A stretch of DNA of 64,000 nucleotides from Bacteroidota bacterium. GTDB lineage: Bacteria; Bacteroidota; Bacteroidia; JABEUT01. The notes under the pieces were generated by a model. That model had not been told where the DNA came from. It searched no databases and saw only the letters and a program-made list of their open reading frames with translations. A program made the translations under genes and the position numbers. The stretch spans positions 1-64,000 of the forward strand of contig JABDCA010000007.1 in assembly GCA_013288345.1 (NCBI GenBank). Reading direction: 5' to 3'. How positions within the stretch are numbered: position 1 is the stretch's first letter; every line of letters starts with the position of its first letter. Shown piece by piece: positions 27,245 to 37,839 of the stretch.

Positions 27245-27514
27245 TTCATGAGTTTGTTAGAGCAAATGTATGAATTATATGAATAGAAAAAAGCAACCAC
27301 AGAGACACGAAGATCACTGAGTTTCACGGAGGTTAAATTCTCAATAATTTAATAAGAAAATATCAAATGATAAAATTTGGGCATTTATTCACAAGTGATT
27401 AACTCTCACGCGAAAAACACTATCTTACTATAAACATGTTATTCATATCCATTTTAGGTTTCCTGAAAGTTTTGTTTTATATTTGGAAGAAGAAACCCAT
27501 CAATCACTTGTATC

Positions 27515-27985
27515 ATGAAGATTTTATTTTTTTCAGCATTAACCATTATTGCTTTACTATTCTATTCCTGTCAAAAACAAGAAACATCTAATAATGGCGG
27601 TGGCAATACAGTCTACCTGACACCAACAATGAGTGCTACCGTTAATGGCGCTCCTATTGTATTTATTGCAACACTTAATGATACATGGTTCGCAAACGAA
27701 GAAGTTGTACTGGACGGTGTATGTAAAGATTTCGAAATAAAAATCTGGTTGCCTGTACCTACAGATACCGTAACGCTTAAACTGAATAGCGGAAATATTG
27801 CTTCAGCAGAAATAGATAGCAGCAACTATGTTTATAATATTCCCGTTACAGGAAATTTTGGAACAGTAACAATAACATCATTTAATCCGAACAATGGTGC
27901 TTTTAGTGGTATTTTTAATTTTTCTGTTGATCATTCTGTAGGCAAGCGAAAAGTCGTTGCCAATGGGGTGTTTTCTAACTTCTAG
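27515..27985 (+). CDS. Hypothetical lipoprotein
   Basis: Lipobox LFYSC at N-terminus; TMSATVNGAPIVF. Confidence 0.6.
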   Translation: MKILFFSALTIIALLFYSCQKQETSNNGGGNTVYLTPTMSATVNGAPIVFIATLNDTWFANEEVVLDGVCKDFEIKIWLPVPTDTVTLKLNSGNIASAEIDSSNYVYNIPVTGNFGTVTITSFNPNNGAFSGIFNFSVDHSVGKRKVVANGVFSNF

Positions 27986-28018
27986 CTTGAAGCAATTATT
28001 CAATTCTCTCATAATATA

Positions 28019-28429
28019 ATGAAGCAACTATTTTGTGGCTTTCTCTTTATCTTAGCCTCATTTGCTGTCAAGGCACAGTCACCTGTTAAGCATGATAGTG
28101 CCACAATTATTTTTAAAAATGTATCGAAAGATACTATGATACGTGTTCAGGCTATTATAAAAAACCAGTGGATGTTTACAAATAACCTTATGCCTAATGA
28201 AGAATACAGCCACAAGATATGCTCAGATAGTACAATTAAGGGTCAACTTGTGGATATATACCGGTTTACCATAGCCCTGCCACGTGATGGAAAAGCCTCA
28301 ATTTCGCCGACAGATTATTTTGACCAGGTAAGTAAAATGGATATTACAACTGGCACCTATATATACTATATAGGTATCGACCCGAACGAAGGTGGCAGCT
28401 TAGACATTAAATTAAAAAAGATAAAGTAA
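28019..28429 (+). CDS. Hypothetical secreted protein
   Basis: N-terminal signal MKQLFCGFLFILASFAVKAQ. Confidence 0.55.
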   Translation: MKQLFCGFLFILASFAVKAQSPVKHDSATIIFKNVSKDTMIRVQAIIKNQWMFTNNLMPNEEYSHKICSDSTIKGQLVDIYRFTIALPRDGKASISPTDYFDQVSKMDITTGTYIYYIGIDPNEGGSLDIKLKKIK

Positions 28430-28437
28430 TTCAGATT

Positions 28438-28482
28438 TAACCTCTGTGGCTCTTTGTGCTCTCCGTGTCTCCGTGGTAAAAC
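28438..28482. repeat. Dispersed intergenic repeat family 3 (CCTCTGTGGCTCTTTGTGCTCTCCGTGTCTCCGTGGT)
   Basis: Related copies at 27297-27335, 29186-29333 (diverged) and 63300-63340. Confidence 0.6.
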
Positions 28483-28484
28483 CT

Positions 28485-29165
28485 TCAACGCCAATCTATC
28501 TCCTTCTTCCCTTGAGACTTCAGCAATTCATTGGCCTTTGAAAAATGCTTGCAGCCCATAAAACCATTATAAGCCGAAAATGGCGAAGGATGTGCAGCCT
28601 TTAATATATGGTGCTTGGTGGCATCAATCAATTGTTCTTTAGCCTGTGCATACCTACCCCAGAGTAAAAAAACCACTCCGGTTTTTTCTTTCGATATACG
28701 TTGTATAACACTATCGGTAAATGTTTCCCAGCCTTTACCCTGGTGCGAACCCGGCTCATTCGCCCTAACGGTTAACATGGCATTAAGCAACAACACTCCC
28801 TGATCGGCCCAGCGCTCCAGGTTGCCCGTTGTAGGTATAGGGTAACCAAGGTCGCTATTTATTTCTTTAAATATATTCACTAATGAAGGTGGCATTTTAA
28901 TTCCATCGCTTACCGAAAAGCATAATCCGTTGGCCTGGCCCGGACCGTGATACGGGTCCTGCCCCAATATAACCACCTTCACATTATCGAAATGGGTATG
29001 ATTAAAGGCAGAGAAAATTTGTTTGCCGGGAGGATAAACCACATGCTTCTTTCGCTCTTCAACTAAAAACTGTTTTAAGGTTGCAAAGTAAGGCTTAGCA
29101 AATTCCTCGCCCAGGGCTTCCTTCCAGCTTTCGTGTATAACAGGATTAATGGTAGCTGTTTCCAT
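28485..29165 (-). CDS. ung: Uracil-DNA glycosylase
   Basis: VVILGQDPYHGPGQANGLCFSV, LLLNAMLTVR, AAHPSPFSAYNGF. Confidence 0.96.
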   Translation of the reverse strand: METATINPVIHESWKEALGEEFAKPYFATLKQFLVEERKKHVVYPPGKQIFSAFNHTHFDNVKVVILGQDPYHGPGQANGLCFSVSDGIKMPPSLVNIFKEINSDLGYPIPTTGNLERWADQGVLLLNAMLTVRANEPGSHQGKGWETFTDSVIQRISKEKTGVVFLLWGRYAQAKEQLIDATKHHILKAAHPSPFSAYNGFMGCKHFSKANELLKSQGKKEIDWR

Positions 29166-29338
29166 TTTTTATTATTCAATATCTTTTACAGCAGAGTTCA
29201 CAGAGTATTTCACGCAGAGGGCCGCAGAGCATAAGTTTCTTATTAATTGAGCTGTATTATTCACTACTATCTCTTGTGTTTCTCAGCGGTTCTTTGCACC
29301 TACTCAGCATTCTCCGCGGTTAAGCTACTTATTAGTTT

Positions 29339-29860
29339 TTATGTCTTTTTGCTTAACAATACCTTACACAGCAATCCGTTATTAAACTGAAACACCACAC
29401 CAAGTCCATCATACTCAAAGCTTGTAGGCGAACGATACGATGGCTCTCCATATGCTTTTAATACATCATCTTGTGTACTTGTACCAATCAATACATCTTT
29501 TTCGGTACGTGCACCTTTCATCGATACTTCTATTGAATAGATAATATTAGAAGGATCATCCAATGCAAAGAATTTAAGCCCCTTTTTCTTATAGGTCAAT
29601 GCCCTGTCGGTGTATATCTGTCCGTTACGTTTCGCTTGCTCCCTGCGTATTTTGGTGTCGCCAAAAAGTTTTTGCACATCACTTACGGTCGATATTCCGA
29701 GTTTTACTCCACCTGTACCTTCACCTATTCTTATAAAATAAGGTATGCCCATAATGGTATCGCCATTGGCTGGAGCTACCGTATTTTGAGCAAAGGCCCT
29801 TGTGCCAACTAATACAAGGCACGAAACAAGAAGCATTATTTTAATTGTGGTATTCTTCAT
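29339..29860 (-). CDS. Secreted hypothetical protein
   Basis: Signal peptide MKNTTIKIMLLVSCLVLVGTRAFAQ; no recognised domain. Confidence 0.5.
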   Translation of the reverse strand: MKNTTIKIMLLVSCLVLVGTRAFAQNTVAPANGDTIMGIPYFIRIGEGTGGVKLGISTVSDVQKLFGDTKIRREQAKRNGQIYTDRALTYKKKGLKFFALDDPSNIIYSIEVSMKGARTEKDVLIGTSTQDDVLKAYGEPSYRSPTSFEYDGLGVVFQFNNGLLCKVLLSKKT

Positions 29861-30040
29861 AAATGCTATTACAGGATAGGGGACATTCTGAATAATTCCG
29901 AAAGCTACGCATTTTTATTCTGCCAAAAATAAATTTCAGGTTAAATTCCTGTCACATTTCGCTAATCCATTTCTCCTTTTAACTTTGCAACCTTCACAGG
30001 CGTTATTATTTAGTAATGAAAGACAGAATACAAAATACAT

Positions 30041-30117
30041 TGCCACTAAGACACGAAATCACAAAGAAAGGCATCACAAAATTTTGTGGGATTTTGAGTT
30101 TTAGTGCTTTAGTGGCA
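30041..30117. repeat. Imperfect inverted repeat family 4 (TGCCACTAAGACACGAAATCACAAA ... TTTAGTGCTTTAGTGGCA)
   Basis: Arms complementary; related element at 60078-60157. Confidence 0.6.
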
Positions 30118-30161
30118 TAACCCTATATTTACACAGGAATTTAAACTTACACCTTATTGCT

Positions 30162-31703
30162 ATGACTAAAAAGCTTGATGAACTGAATGAAAAAATTGCC
30201 CTATCGCATTTAGGCGGCGGGCAAACGCGCATCGACTCGCAGCATAAAAAAGGCAAGCTTACCGCCCGCGAACGTGTTGGCCTTTTAATGGATGAAGGCA
30301 CCTTTGAAGAAATAGGCATGTTTGTTACCCACCGCTCTACCGAATTTGGTATGGAAAGAGAAAAATACCTGGGCGATGGTGTTATTACTGGCTACGGAAA
30401 AGTAAACGGAAGACTGGTCTATATTTTTGCTCAGGACTTTACCGTGTTCGGCGGTTCATTATCAGAATCGCATGCTGAAAAGATTTGCCGCATTATGGAC
30501 CTTGCCATGAAAAATGGCGCTCCGGTTATCGGGCTTAACGACTCAGGTGGCGCACGTATACAAGAAGGTGTAGTATCTCTTGGTGGCTATGCCGATATAT
30601 TTTACCGCAACACATTAGCATCAGGAGTAATACCGCAATTCTCTGCCATTATGGGCCCTTGCGCAGGTGGTGCAGTTTATTCGCCTGCTATTACTGACTT
30701 TATATTAATGGTAGAGAACACTTCGTATATGTTTGTTACCGGCCCTAACGTGGTAAAAACAGTTACACACGAAGAAGTTACTTCGGAAGAACTGGGTGGT
30801 GCATCTACCCACTCTACCAAATCGGGTGTGGCGCATTTTAGCTGTGCCAACGGTGTAGAATGTATAAGTTATTTAAAGCAGTTACTGAGTTACGTACCGC
30901 AAAACTGCGAAGAAGATGCCCCTTCGGTACCTTACGAACCGGCTGATGAAAAACGCCCTGCTCTCAATAAAGTTGTACCTGATAACGCCAACCAACCTTA
31001 TGATATGAGAGAGGTTATAAGCGAAATAGTCGATGCCGATACATTTTTTGAAGTACATAAGAACTATGCCGAAAATATGCTGGTAGGCTTTGCCCGCCTT
31101 GCTGGAAAAAGCATTGGCATTGTGGCCAACCAACCTGCATTCCTTGCAGGGGTCTTAGATATTAAATCTTCTTTAAAGGCAGCACGTTTTGTACGTTTCT
31201 GCGATGCATTCAATATTCCTTTACTCGTATTTGAAGATGTACCGGGCTTTTTACCGGGCACCGACCAGGAGTGGAACGGCATTATATCGAACGGAGCAAA
31301 ATTGCTTTATGCTTTTTGTGAAGCCACTGTGCCACGTATTACCGTAATTACCCGCAAAGCATATGGCGGAGCATATGATGTAATGAACTCGAAACATATT
31401 GGCGCCGATATGAACTACGCATGGCCAAGTGCCGAAATTGCCGTTATGGGTGCCCGCGGTGCTGCCGAAATAATATTTAAAAAAGAAATATCGGAAGCTA
31501 AGGACCCTGCCGAAAAGTTGAAAGAAAAAGAGAACGAATACATTAACCACTTTGCTAATCCATATAGGGCTGCTGAACGTGGTTACGTGGATGAAGTTAT
31601 TTTACCGGAAGACACACGCATAAAGCTAATTAAAGCTTTTAGCATGTTAAAGAACAAGGTAGATAAACTGCCGCGTAAAAAGCACGGTAATATTCCGTTG
31701 TAG
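30162..31703 (+). CDS. Acyl-CoA carboxylase carboxyltransferase subunit (propionyl-CoA carboxylase beta-like)
   Basis: [59 protein letters not shown]. Confidence 0.93.
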   Translation: MTKKLDELNEKIALSHLGGGQTRIDSQHKKGKLTARERVGLLMDEGTFEEIGMFVTHRSTEFGMEREKYLGDGVITGYGKVNGRLVYIFAQDFTVFGGSLSESHAEKICRIMDLAMKNGAPVIGLNDSGGARIQEGVVSLGGYADIFYRNTLASGVIPQFSAIMGPCAGGAVYSPAITDFILMVENTSYMFVTGPNVVKTVTHEEVTSEELGGASTHSTKSGVAHFSCANGVECISYLKQLLSYVPQNCEEDAPSVPYEPADEKRPALNKVVPDNANQPYDMREVISEIVDADTFFEVHKNYAENMLVGFARLAGKSIGIVANQPAFLAGVLDIKSSLKAARFVRFCDAFNIPLLVFEDVPGFLPGTDQEWNGIISNGAKLLYAFCEATVPRITVITRKAYGGAYDVMNSKHIGADMNYAWPSAEIAVMGARGAAEIIFKKEISEAKDPAEKLKEKENEYINHFANPYRAAERGYVDEVILPEDTRIKLIKAFSMLKNKVDKLPRKKHGNIPL

Positions 31704-31726
31704 TTTTTTTCACTACTCCTTAACGT

Positions 31727-33181
31727 ATGCAACATAAACTCAGACCACTACTGTTTTTTTATGTTCCCATTTCATTGGCGCTGCTTGTTTATACCATTTA
31801 CAGAGCTTCTTCGCTGTCGCTGACAATCGACGAAGCTTATACATTTCTGCATTATGTTCCCATGCGTTTTATGGATATTATCAGCAATAATATTGTTACC
31901 AATACTGTCGTATCTGCCAATAACCATATCCTTAATACACTACTCGTAAAGCTGTTTACCTGCCTCTTTGGTACAAGTGAATTGGTATTGCGCTTACCAA
32001 GCCTTATTGGCCATGTTATTTATTTAATAGCATCGTACCTGGTTATAAAAAAAATAAAAAGCCCAGTAATTGCTTTACTGGGTTTCATGTTATTAAACTT
32101 CAATCCTTTCCTGCTCGATTTCTTTTCCCTTTCAAGAGGATATGCGCTGGCTGCAGCATTCACATTCATGAGCGCAAACTTCACACTCGACTTTTTTTCA
32201 ACCAAAAGCATGAAAGCGATCATACTTTCACTCCTGTTTGCATCGCTGGCCGTTATCAGTAATTTTTCAAGTCTTATCTATTACGTAGGCGTTATAATGG
32301 TCTTTAGTTTTAACTGGCTGATAGATTATAAAGTAAAAAAACTATCCGGAAAAGATCTATGGAAATACCTATCTATAGTATTATTTACAATAGCCCTTTT
32401 CTTTTTTTTATATGAACCTATACGCAGGCTTATAGCATTTAAAACATTGAACTTTGGTGGCAATACAGGTTTTTGGGTTGATACGGTAGACAGTCTTATT
32501 ATGTTTACTTTTTTTGGCATGCCATTTGGTAGTTTAATTATTGCCGGACAGGTATTCGTAGCGGCAATAATTATTTGCTCGCTCGCATGGGTAGTATCAG
32601 GGCTAATTCGAAAAAAAATGCAAGGCGAACGCCAAATCCATCTCATTACTTTTCTGTTACTTATGCTTCCCTGCTTTATTTCAGTAACGCAGCACATTCT
32701 CATTCACACCAAATTTATGCAGGACCGAATGGGTCTTTTTCTTATCCCTCTTTTTGTGGTCAATCTGCTGTTTCTGGCAGATACTTTTAGCATAAGCCCT
32801 TTAAGAAAATGGATAGGAATAAGTATGCTTGGTATCCTCGCTATAACATTTGTGTATCACACTATAAATACTGAAAACAATACATATACACTGCTTTGGT
32901 GGTACGATGCACAATCGAAAGATGTGATAAAGGATATGGAAACCTATCATGCCATAAGCAATAAGGACATAAACCTGGGGGTGAATGATTTTTACTCGCC
33001 ATCATGTACTTATTATAAAATGCGCAAAAACCTAACCTGGCTAACTATTACAAATATGACCTATGCAGCTCAAAACTGCGACTATTACTATATGCTACCC
33101 TGGGATGATGATGAGGTAAACAAAAAGCCAAGAATTATTATTACACAGTACGAAACCAGTAAGGCATATTTGGTGAAGTAG
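31727..33181 (+). CDS. Polytopic membrane protein, GT39-like glycosyltransferase candidate
   Basis: Multiple TMs; LTIDEAYTFLHY, SANNHILNTLLVKL, ELVLRLPSLI pattern. Confidence 0.65.
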   Translation: MQHKLRPLLFFYVPISLALLVYTIYRASSLSLTIDEAYTFLHYVPMRFMDIISNNIVTNTVVSANNHILNTLLVKLFTCLFGTSELVLRLPSLIGHVIYLIASYLVIKKIKSPVIALLGFMLLNFNPFLLDFFSLSRGYALAAAFTFMSANFTLDFFSTKSMKAIILSLLFASLAVISNFSSLIYYVGVIMVFSFNWLIDYKVKKLSGKDLWKYLSIVLFTIALFFFLYEPIRRLIAFKTLNFGGNTGFWVDTVDSLIMFTFFGMPFGSLIIAGQVFVAAIIICSLAWVVSGLIRKKMQGERQIHLITFLLLMLPCFISVTQHILIHTKFMQDRMGLFLIPLFVVNLLFLADTFSISPLRKWIGISMLGILAITFVYHTINTENNTYTLLWWYDAQSKDVIKDMETYHAISNKDINLGVNDFYSPSCTYYKMRKNLTWLTITNMTYAAQNCDYYYMLPWDDDEVNKKPRIIITQYETSKAYLVK

Positions 33182-33231
33182 TGATTTGATATAGCTATTT
33201 AAGACTGTTTTTTCTTATCTTTACTGGTATA

Positions 33232-34125
33232 ATGAAGACCACTCACTTAATAATTGCATTCTTTTTTTTAGGCTCCCTACAATTTAATGCGGCCAAAGCT
33301 CAATATATAATTGCAGGGCAGCATGGCCCGAAAGATTTTTATAAGACAGCATACGATACATTAATAACATGCCCTGTATGTGGTACGTCTGCTACTGATA
33401 CAATTGATGTGAACAATGACGGAATAAATGATTTTGTTGTTTATCAATATACAAATGAAACTCCGGGTTATATGATTTATTACTACAGCATTATACCACT
33501 CCATACTAATCAGGTAGTTTTTTCGGGAAGAAAAGATACCTGTGCCGATACTTCAGGTTATATATTTGGCATTTTCAATATAGCTCACAGCTTTATTTAT
33601 AGCGATACCATTAATAAAACGAACTCCTGGGCAAGTGACAGTGAATATACTATGTACACATATGCATTGACTTCAGGGCCAAATTGTAATGATCAATATA
33701 CAAGTGCCGATACTGGTATAGTTGGCCTACAGGTATTTGTAGGAAATGATACCTTATATGGATGGATACGCTTAACATTTGTATCGGAAATAAGTGGTTA
33801 CGAAACCGAAATCATAGACTACGCATGCCAAAGTAATACTGTAGGTATAAATGGAATAAACACAAACGGCATTTTCAATTGCTATCCTAACCCAAGCAAA
33901 GGCATATTTTATTTCAGTTCAAACACATCCGAAACTATTGGAACATATAATACTATAGCAGTTTACAATACACTAGGGCAGAATGTTTATTCTGTTTTAG
34001 AACCAGCCACCTCAAAGCAATTTGAATTGGACCTACATGAGCTGCCTGACGGTCTTTATTTATATAGACTGACTACTGATAATGGTGTTCTGCTCAATAG
34101 GGGTAAACTAACCATTGTAAGGTAG
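33232..34125 (+). CDS. Secreted protein with C-terminal type IX secretion (type A) sorting domain
   Basis: Signal peptide; C-terminus IFNCYPNPSKGIFYFSS...VYNTLGQNVYS...LPDGLYLYRLTTDNG. Confidence 0.85.
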   Translation: MKTTHLIIAFFFLGSLQFNAAKAQYIIAGQHGPKDFYKTAYDTLITCPVCGTSATDTIDVNNDGINDFVVYQYTNETPGYMIYYYSIIPLHTNQVVFSGRKDTCADTSGYIFGIFNIAHSFIYSDTINKTNSWASDSEYTMYTYALTSGPNCNDQYTSADTGIVGLQVFVGNDTLYGWIRLTFVSEISGYETEIIDYACQSNTVGINGINTNGIFNCYPNPSKGIFYFSSNTSETIGTYNTIAVYNTLGQNVYSVLEPATSKQFELDLHELPDGLYLYRLTTDNGVLLNRGKLTIVR

Positions 34126-34240
34126 CCAATTGCCCAATTCAGCCTGATTCTTGGCCTCAACCTCATTCTTAGCCTCAAATTCTTATTTTTACACACTATT
34201 TTATCAAAAAATCAGTTATTGATAGTTAACCTTTAAGTAC

Positions 34241-36859
34241 TTGTCCCACATCCGCAAAATATTAAATACAATTGTTCTACTTACCCTGCTGGTGCTGCTT
34301 CATTCGTGCACCACAGAAAAGAATACCTGGCTTATACGTAAGTTCCATACTACCTGCACGCATTACAACGGCTACTTCTGGGGCAAATTGGCCTATCAGG
34401 AAGGGCTTGATAAGTTAAATGCGGCCCACAAGGAAGATTATTCTGAAGTATTGCCTGTTTTTATTTATGCCGAATCGACCGAGGTGCAAAGCATTTTTAC
34501 CCAAATGGACAGGGCCATAAAAAAGTGCCAGACCATGATAGAGAACCACACTATTACCGACAAGGCCCACCACGAAGTTGCCGATGCCAACAAATACACC
34601 AAGTACTGCTACCTGCTTATGGCTGAGGCTAATTTGTATAAGAACGAATACATTACCTGCATTGATGAACTGGACTATACATCGCGTGAATACCGCAAGA
34701 CCGATGTAAAATACGAAGCTATGATATGGCAGGCAAGGGCCTTTAACCAAATGGGGGCCGTATCGAAATCAGAAGAAATTATTGACTACCTGAAAAACAA
34801 CAAAGAACTGCCTAAAAAGCTTTACCCTTTATTATATGCCACCGTAGCCGATTACTTTGAACGCATAGGCGAATGGGATAATGTGCAAAAATGGTTGGAG
34901 AAAGCGGTGAAGATCGAAAAAGACAAACCCACTATGGCCCGCTATTATTTTATTTTAGGGCAGTTAGCAACAAAGAGCAACGAGAATGCCAAGGCTTATA
35001 ACTATTACTCACTTACATTAAAAAACAGGCCATTGCCCGATCTGGAATTTGAAGCGACCATATATCGTGCCATGCTTTTTATGGGTGGCGATAAACAGAA
35101 CCAAAAAGTAAAGAAAGAATTGGTTAAAATGTTAAAGCCTACTAAGTACCTCGATAACAGGGACCAGATATATTATGCCCTAGCACAAATAGCAGCTAAG
35201 GAACGCGATACTACGCTTTGCATAACCGACCTGAACAAATCGGTACGTGCCAGCACAACAAATGCCCGCCAAAAAGCCATTTCGTATTTGGCCCTTGCTG
35301 ATTTTAATTTTGAGAAGGAAGAATATGTAAGGTCAAAAAAATACTTCGACAGTACGTTAACATCACTGCCTAAAAACTACAAAGGCCGCGATTCTATTGT
35401 AGCCAAAAAGGAACATTTGCAAAAACTGGTAACCTACCTCGACATTATTACCTATCAGGATAGCATACAGAAACTCGGTAAAATGAGTAAACCAGATTTG
35501 GATAAATACATTGCTGACCTTATTACTAAAGAAAAAAGGGCCGACGAAGAAAAGAAACAAAAAGAGCAGGAAGCAGCACAGGCAGCGCTAAACGCCAACA
35601 GCAACCAGCCTGTTGCGCTGGCCAATGGCAAGTGGTATTTTTACAACCCTGCATCGCTGCAACAGGGAATGACTGAGTTTACCAAAACATGGGGTAACCG
35701 TGCACTGGAAGACGATTGGCGAAGAAGTAAAAAGGCTGTAAATGCCAATAATCTGGGCCAACCTGGGGCTGATGCATCTGTCACCGATACATCAAAATCG
35801 AAGAAAGGAAAAACAGCAGCAAAGGACTCTACTAAAGATAAATACAGCGCTGCTTTTTATATGAAGCATATTCCGCGTACAGAGGCGCAAATGAAAAAAT
35901 CGGTAGATAGCGTTATTGATGCCTATTATAATGCCGGTGCTATTTATAAAGAATACCTGCGCAATTACCGCAAGTCGACAGCGGAATTTGAAGAACTGCT
36001 GAGCCGTTTCCCCGAAAACAAATACAAACTACTGGTGTATTATGAGCTTTATATAATTTATAAGGCTACACACAACGATGAGCGCATGAACTACTATAAA
36101 GACCTGCTCCTCAACAAATACCCCGATACCCAATATGCATTATTGATAAAAGACCCTGCTAAATATGCCCGCGACAAAGAAGCCAGTAAAGAGGAGATAT
36201 TAAAACTTTACACAGCCACCATGCAATCGTACCGCATGGAGAATTATCTACAGGTTTTGAATAACTGCAAGCAAGCCGATTCTTTGTTTCCACAAAATGC
36301 TCTTACCCCAAAATTTGCCTTTTTACAGGCTGTTGCTATAGGTTCTACCCAGGGGCGAGATGCTTATAAAGATGCCCTTACCAAGATCACCATCCTTTAC
36401 CCTAAAGATTCGGTAAAGCAACTGGCGCAATCAATCCTCGACTATCTGAGCAAGAAGCCAAAACCTGTTGTAATAGACACAAATACAGTTACTTACCTGC
36501 AAAAAGGCGACAGTATTTATTTATGGGTATTGCTGGTAGATAATACGGAATCGCTAAAGATGAGCGCTGTTTTATCGAGCCTGACCGATATGAACAGTAA
36601 AACCTTTAGCCAGGACATACTGCAATCGGATGAAATATACCTGAATACCAATCAGTTAATGGTCATTATGAAGACCTTTAGCAACCTTGATAAAGCAAAG
36701 AACTACTACCAGTTCCTTAATGGCAACCCCGATATGTTTAAAACCCTGTCTCCGGGGTCATACCAGCACTTCTACATATCGCAGCAGAATTTCCGCCTGA
36801 TGTTCAGGCATAAAAAGGCTGATGAATACCTGCAATTCTTCAGGGAAAAGCTGATATAA
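34241..36859 (+). CDS. TPR-repeat lipoprotein, gliding motility/T9SS protein SprE (PorW)-like
   Basis: Lipobox LLHSC, NTWLIRKFHTTCTHYNGYFWG N-terminal signature, TPRs; TTG start. Confidence 0.8.
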   Translation: MSHIRKILNTIVLLTLLVLLHSCTTEKNTWLIRKFHTTCTHYNGYFWGKLAYQEGLDKLNAAHKEDYSEVLPVFIYAESTEVQSIFTQMDRAIKKCQTMIENHTITDKAHHEVADANKYTKYCYLLMAEANLYKNEYITCIDELDYTSREYRKTDVKYEAMIWQARAFNQMGAVSKSEEIIDYLKNNKELPKKLYPLLYATVADYFERIGEWDNVQKWLEKAVKIEKDKPTMARYYFILGQLATKSNENAKAYNYYSLTLKNRPLPDLEFEATIYRAMLFMGGDKQNQKVKKELVKMLKPTKYLDNRDQIYYALAQIAAKERDTTLCITDLNKSVRASTTNARQKAISYLALADFNFEKEEYVRSKKYFDSTLTSLPKNYKGRDSIVAKKEHLQKLVTYLDIITYQDSIQKLGKMSKPDLDKYIADLITKEKRADEEKKQKEQEAAQAALNANSNQPVALANGKWYFYNPASLQQGMTEFTKTWGNRALEDDWRRSKKAVNANNLGQPGADASVTDTSKSKKGKTAAKDSTKDKYSAAFYMKHIPRTEAQMKKSVDSVIDAYYNAGAIYKEYLRNYRKSTAEFEELLSRFPENKYKLLVYYELYIIYKATHNDERMNYYKDLLLNKYPDTQYALLIKDPAKYARDKEASKEEILKLYTATMQSYRMENYLQVLNNCKQADSLFPQNALTPKFAFLQAVAIGSTQGRDAYKDALTKITILYPKDSVKQLAQSILDYLSKKPKPVVIDTNTVTYLQKGDSIYLWVLLVDNTESLKMSAVLSSLTDMNSKTFSQDILQSDEIYLNTNQLMVIMKTFSNLDKAKNYYQFLNGNPDMFKTLSPGSYQHFYISQQNFRLMFRHKKADEYLQFFREKLI

Positions 36860-36873
36860 TAGGGTGCATGTGT

Positions 36874-36945
36874 TAGCCCCAAACCCCTAAAGGGGCTTTG
36901 AATATAGGTACTTGACGTTAAAGCCCCTTTAGGGGTTTGGGGCTA
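36874..36945. repeat. Inverted repeat family 1, copy B: perfect 26-bp arms TAGCCCCAAACCCCTAAAGGGGCTTT / AAAGCCCCTTTAGGGGTTTGGGGCTA, 20-nt loop
   Basis: Arms are exact reverse complements (36874-36899, 36920-36945). Confidence 0.95.
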
Positions 36946-37014
36946 AGTGCAATATGAAATAAAAATGACACAAACCCCATATAAGGAAAAGTGCCCCCAT
37001 TCAAAATAAAATCT

Positions 37015-37022
37015 TACTTTTG
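37015..37022 (+). promoter_or_regulatory. Candidate Bacteroidota -7 promoter element TACTTTTG (TAnnTTTG)
   Basis: Matches TAnnTTTG; 21 bp upstream of the DUF177-rpmF-plsX cluster. Confidence 0.4.
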
Positions 37023-37042
37023 CAGCGTTTTTTACATAAAAA

Positions 37043-37588
37043 GTGAGAATTAAGGATACCCAATGTATTATTTCCCTTGCCCCTCTTAAAAACGGGGAGC
37101 ATAGTTTTCTGTTTACTATTGACGGAGAACTGTTTCGTGAAAATCATTTTGATGATATACATGAGGCAGACTTAAAAGCTATTGTAAAATTCAACAAGAA
37201 TTCGTCTATTATAATGTTCAACTTTACCATAGAGGGCACATTAAGCGTTACCTGCGACCGTTGCGGAGACGACTTTAAGATGAGCACCAAAATGGAGCGC
37301 CAGCTTATTGTAAAGACAGATAGCAAAGAGCACCGCGAGGAAGATGACATGATATCTATAACCACCGGAGAAAAAGACATTGATATTGCACCATTTGTTT
37401 ACCAGTACGTAGTACTTTCGTTGCCTATGCAACGCGTACACGGTACCGATAAAGAAGGTAACAGCATGTGCAATGCAGAAATATTAAAGAAACTAAAGAA
37501 GCTGGAAGTAACAAAGAGCAACGAAGAAAAGTATATAGCTGATGCTAATATGCACTCTTCGCACACAGAAGAACCAACGAACAATTAA
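37043..37588 (+). CDS. DUF177 (YceD-like) protein
   Basis: EGTLSVTCDRCGDDF motif and position immediately upstream of rpmF; GTG start. Confidence 0.85.
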   Translation: MRIKDTQCIISLAPLKNGEHSFLFTIDGELFRENHFDDIHEADLKAIVKFNKNSSIIMFNFTIEGTLSVTCDRCGDDFKMSTKMERQLIVKTDSKEHREEDDMISITTGEKDIDIAPFVYQYVVLSLPMQRVHGTDKEGNSMCNAEILKKLKKLEVTKSNEEKYIADANMHSSHTEEPTNN

Positions 37589-37605
37589 TTAAAAACAAAC
37601 AAACT

Positions 37606-37791
37606 ATGCCACACCCGAAACGAAGACACTCGAAAAGCCGTGGAAGAAAGCGCAGGACCAATTATAAGGCAGTCGCATCTACATTATCAACCTGCAGCAA
37701 TTGCGGAGCACCGGTATTAAGCCACCGTGTATGCCCTGAGTGTGGGTTTTACAAAGGCAAACAAGCTATAGAAAAGAGTGTTACTGCATAA
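37606..37791 (+). CDS. rpmF: 50S ribosomal protein L32
   Basis: MPHPKRRHSKSRGRKRRTNYKA...CSNCGAPVLSHRVCPECGFYKG. Confidence 0.97.
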   Translation: MPHPKRRHSKSRGRKRRTNYKAVASTLSTCSNCGAPVLSHRVCPECGFYKGKQAIEKSVTA

Positions 37792-37839
37792 ATTGCGGCA
37801 CTTTATGATAAGATTTCCATTTAGCTTAATACTTAGCTG

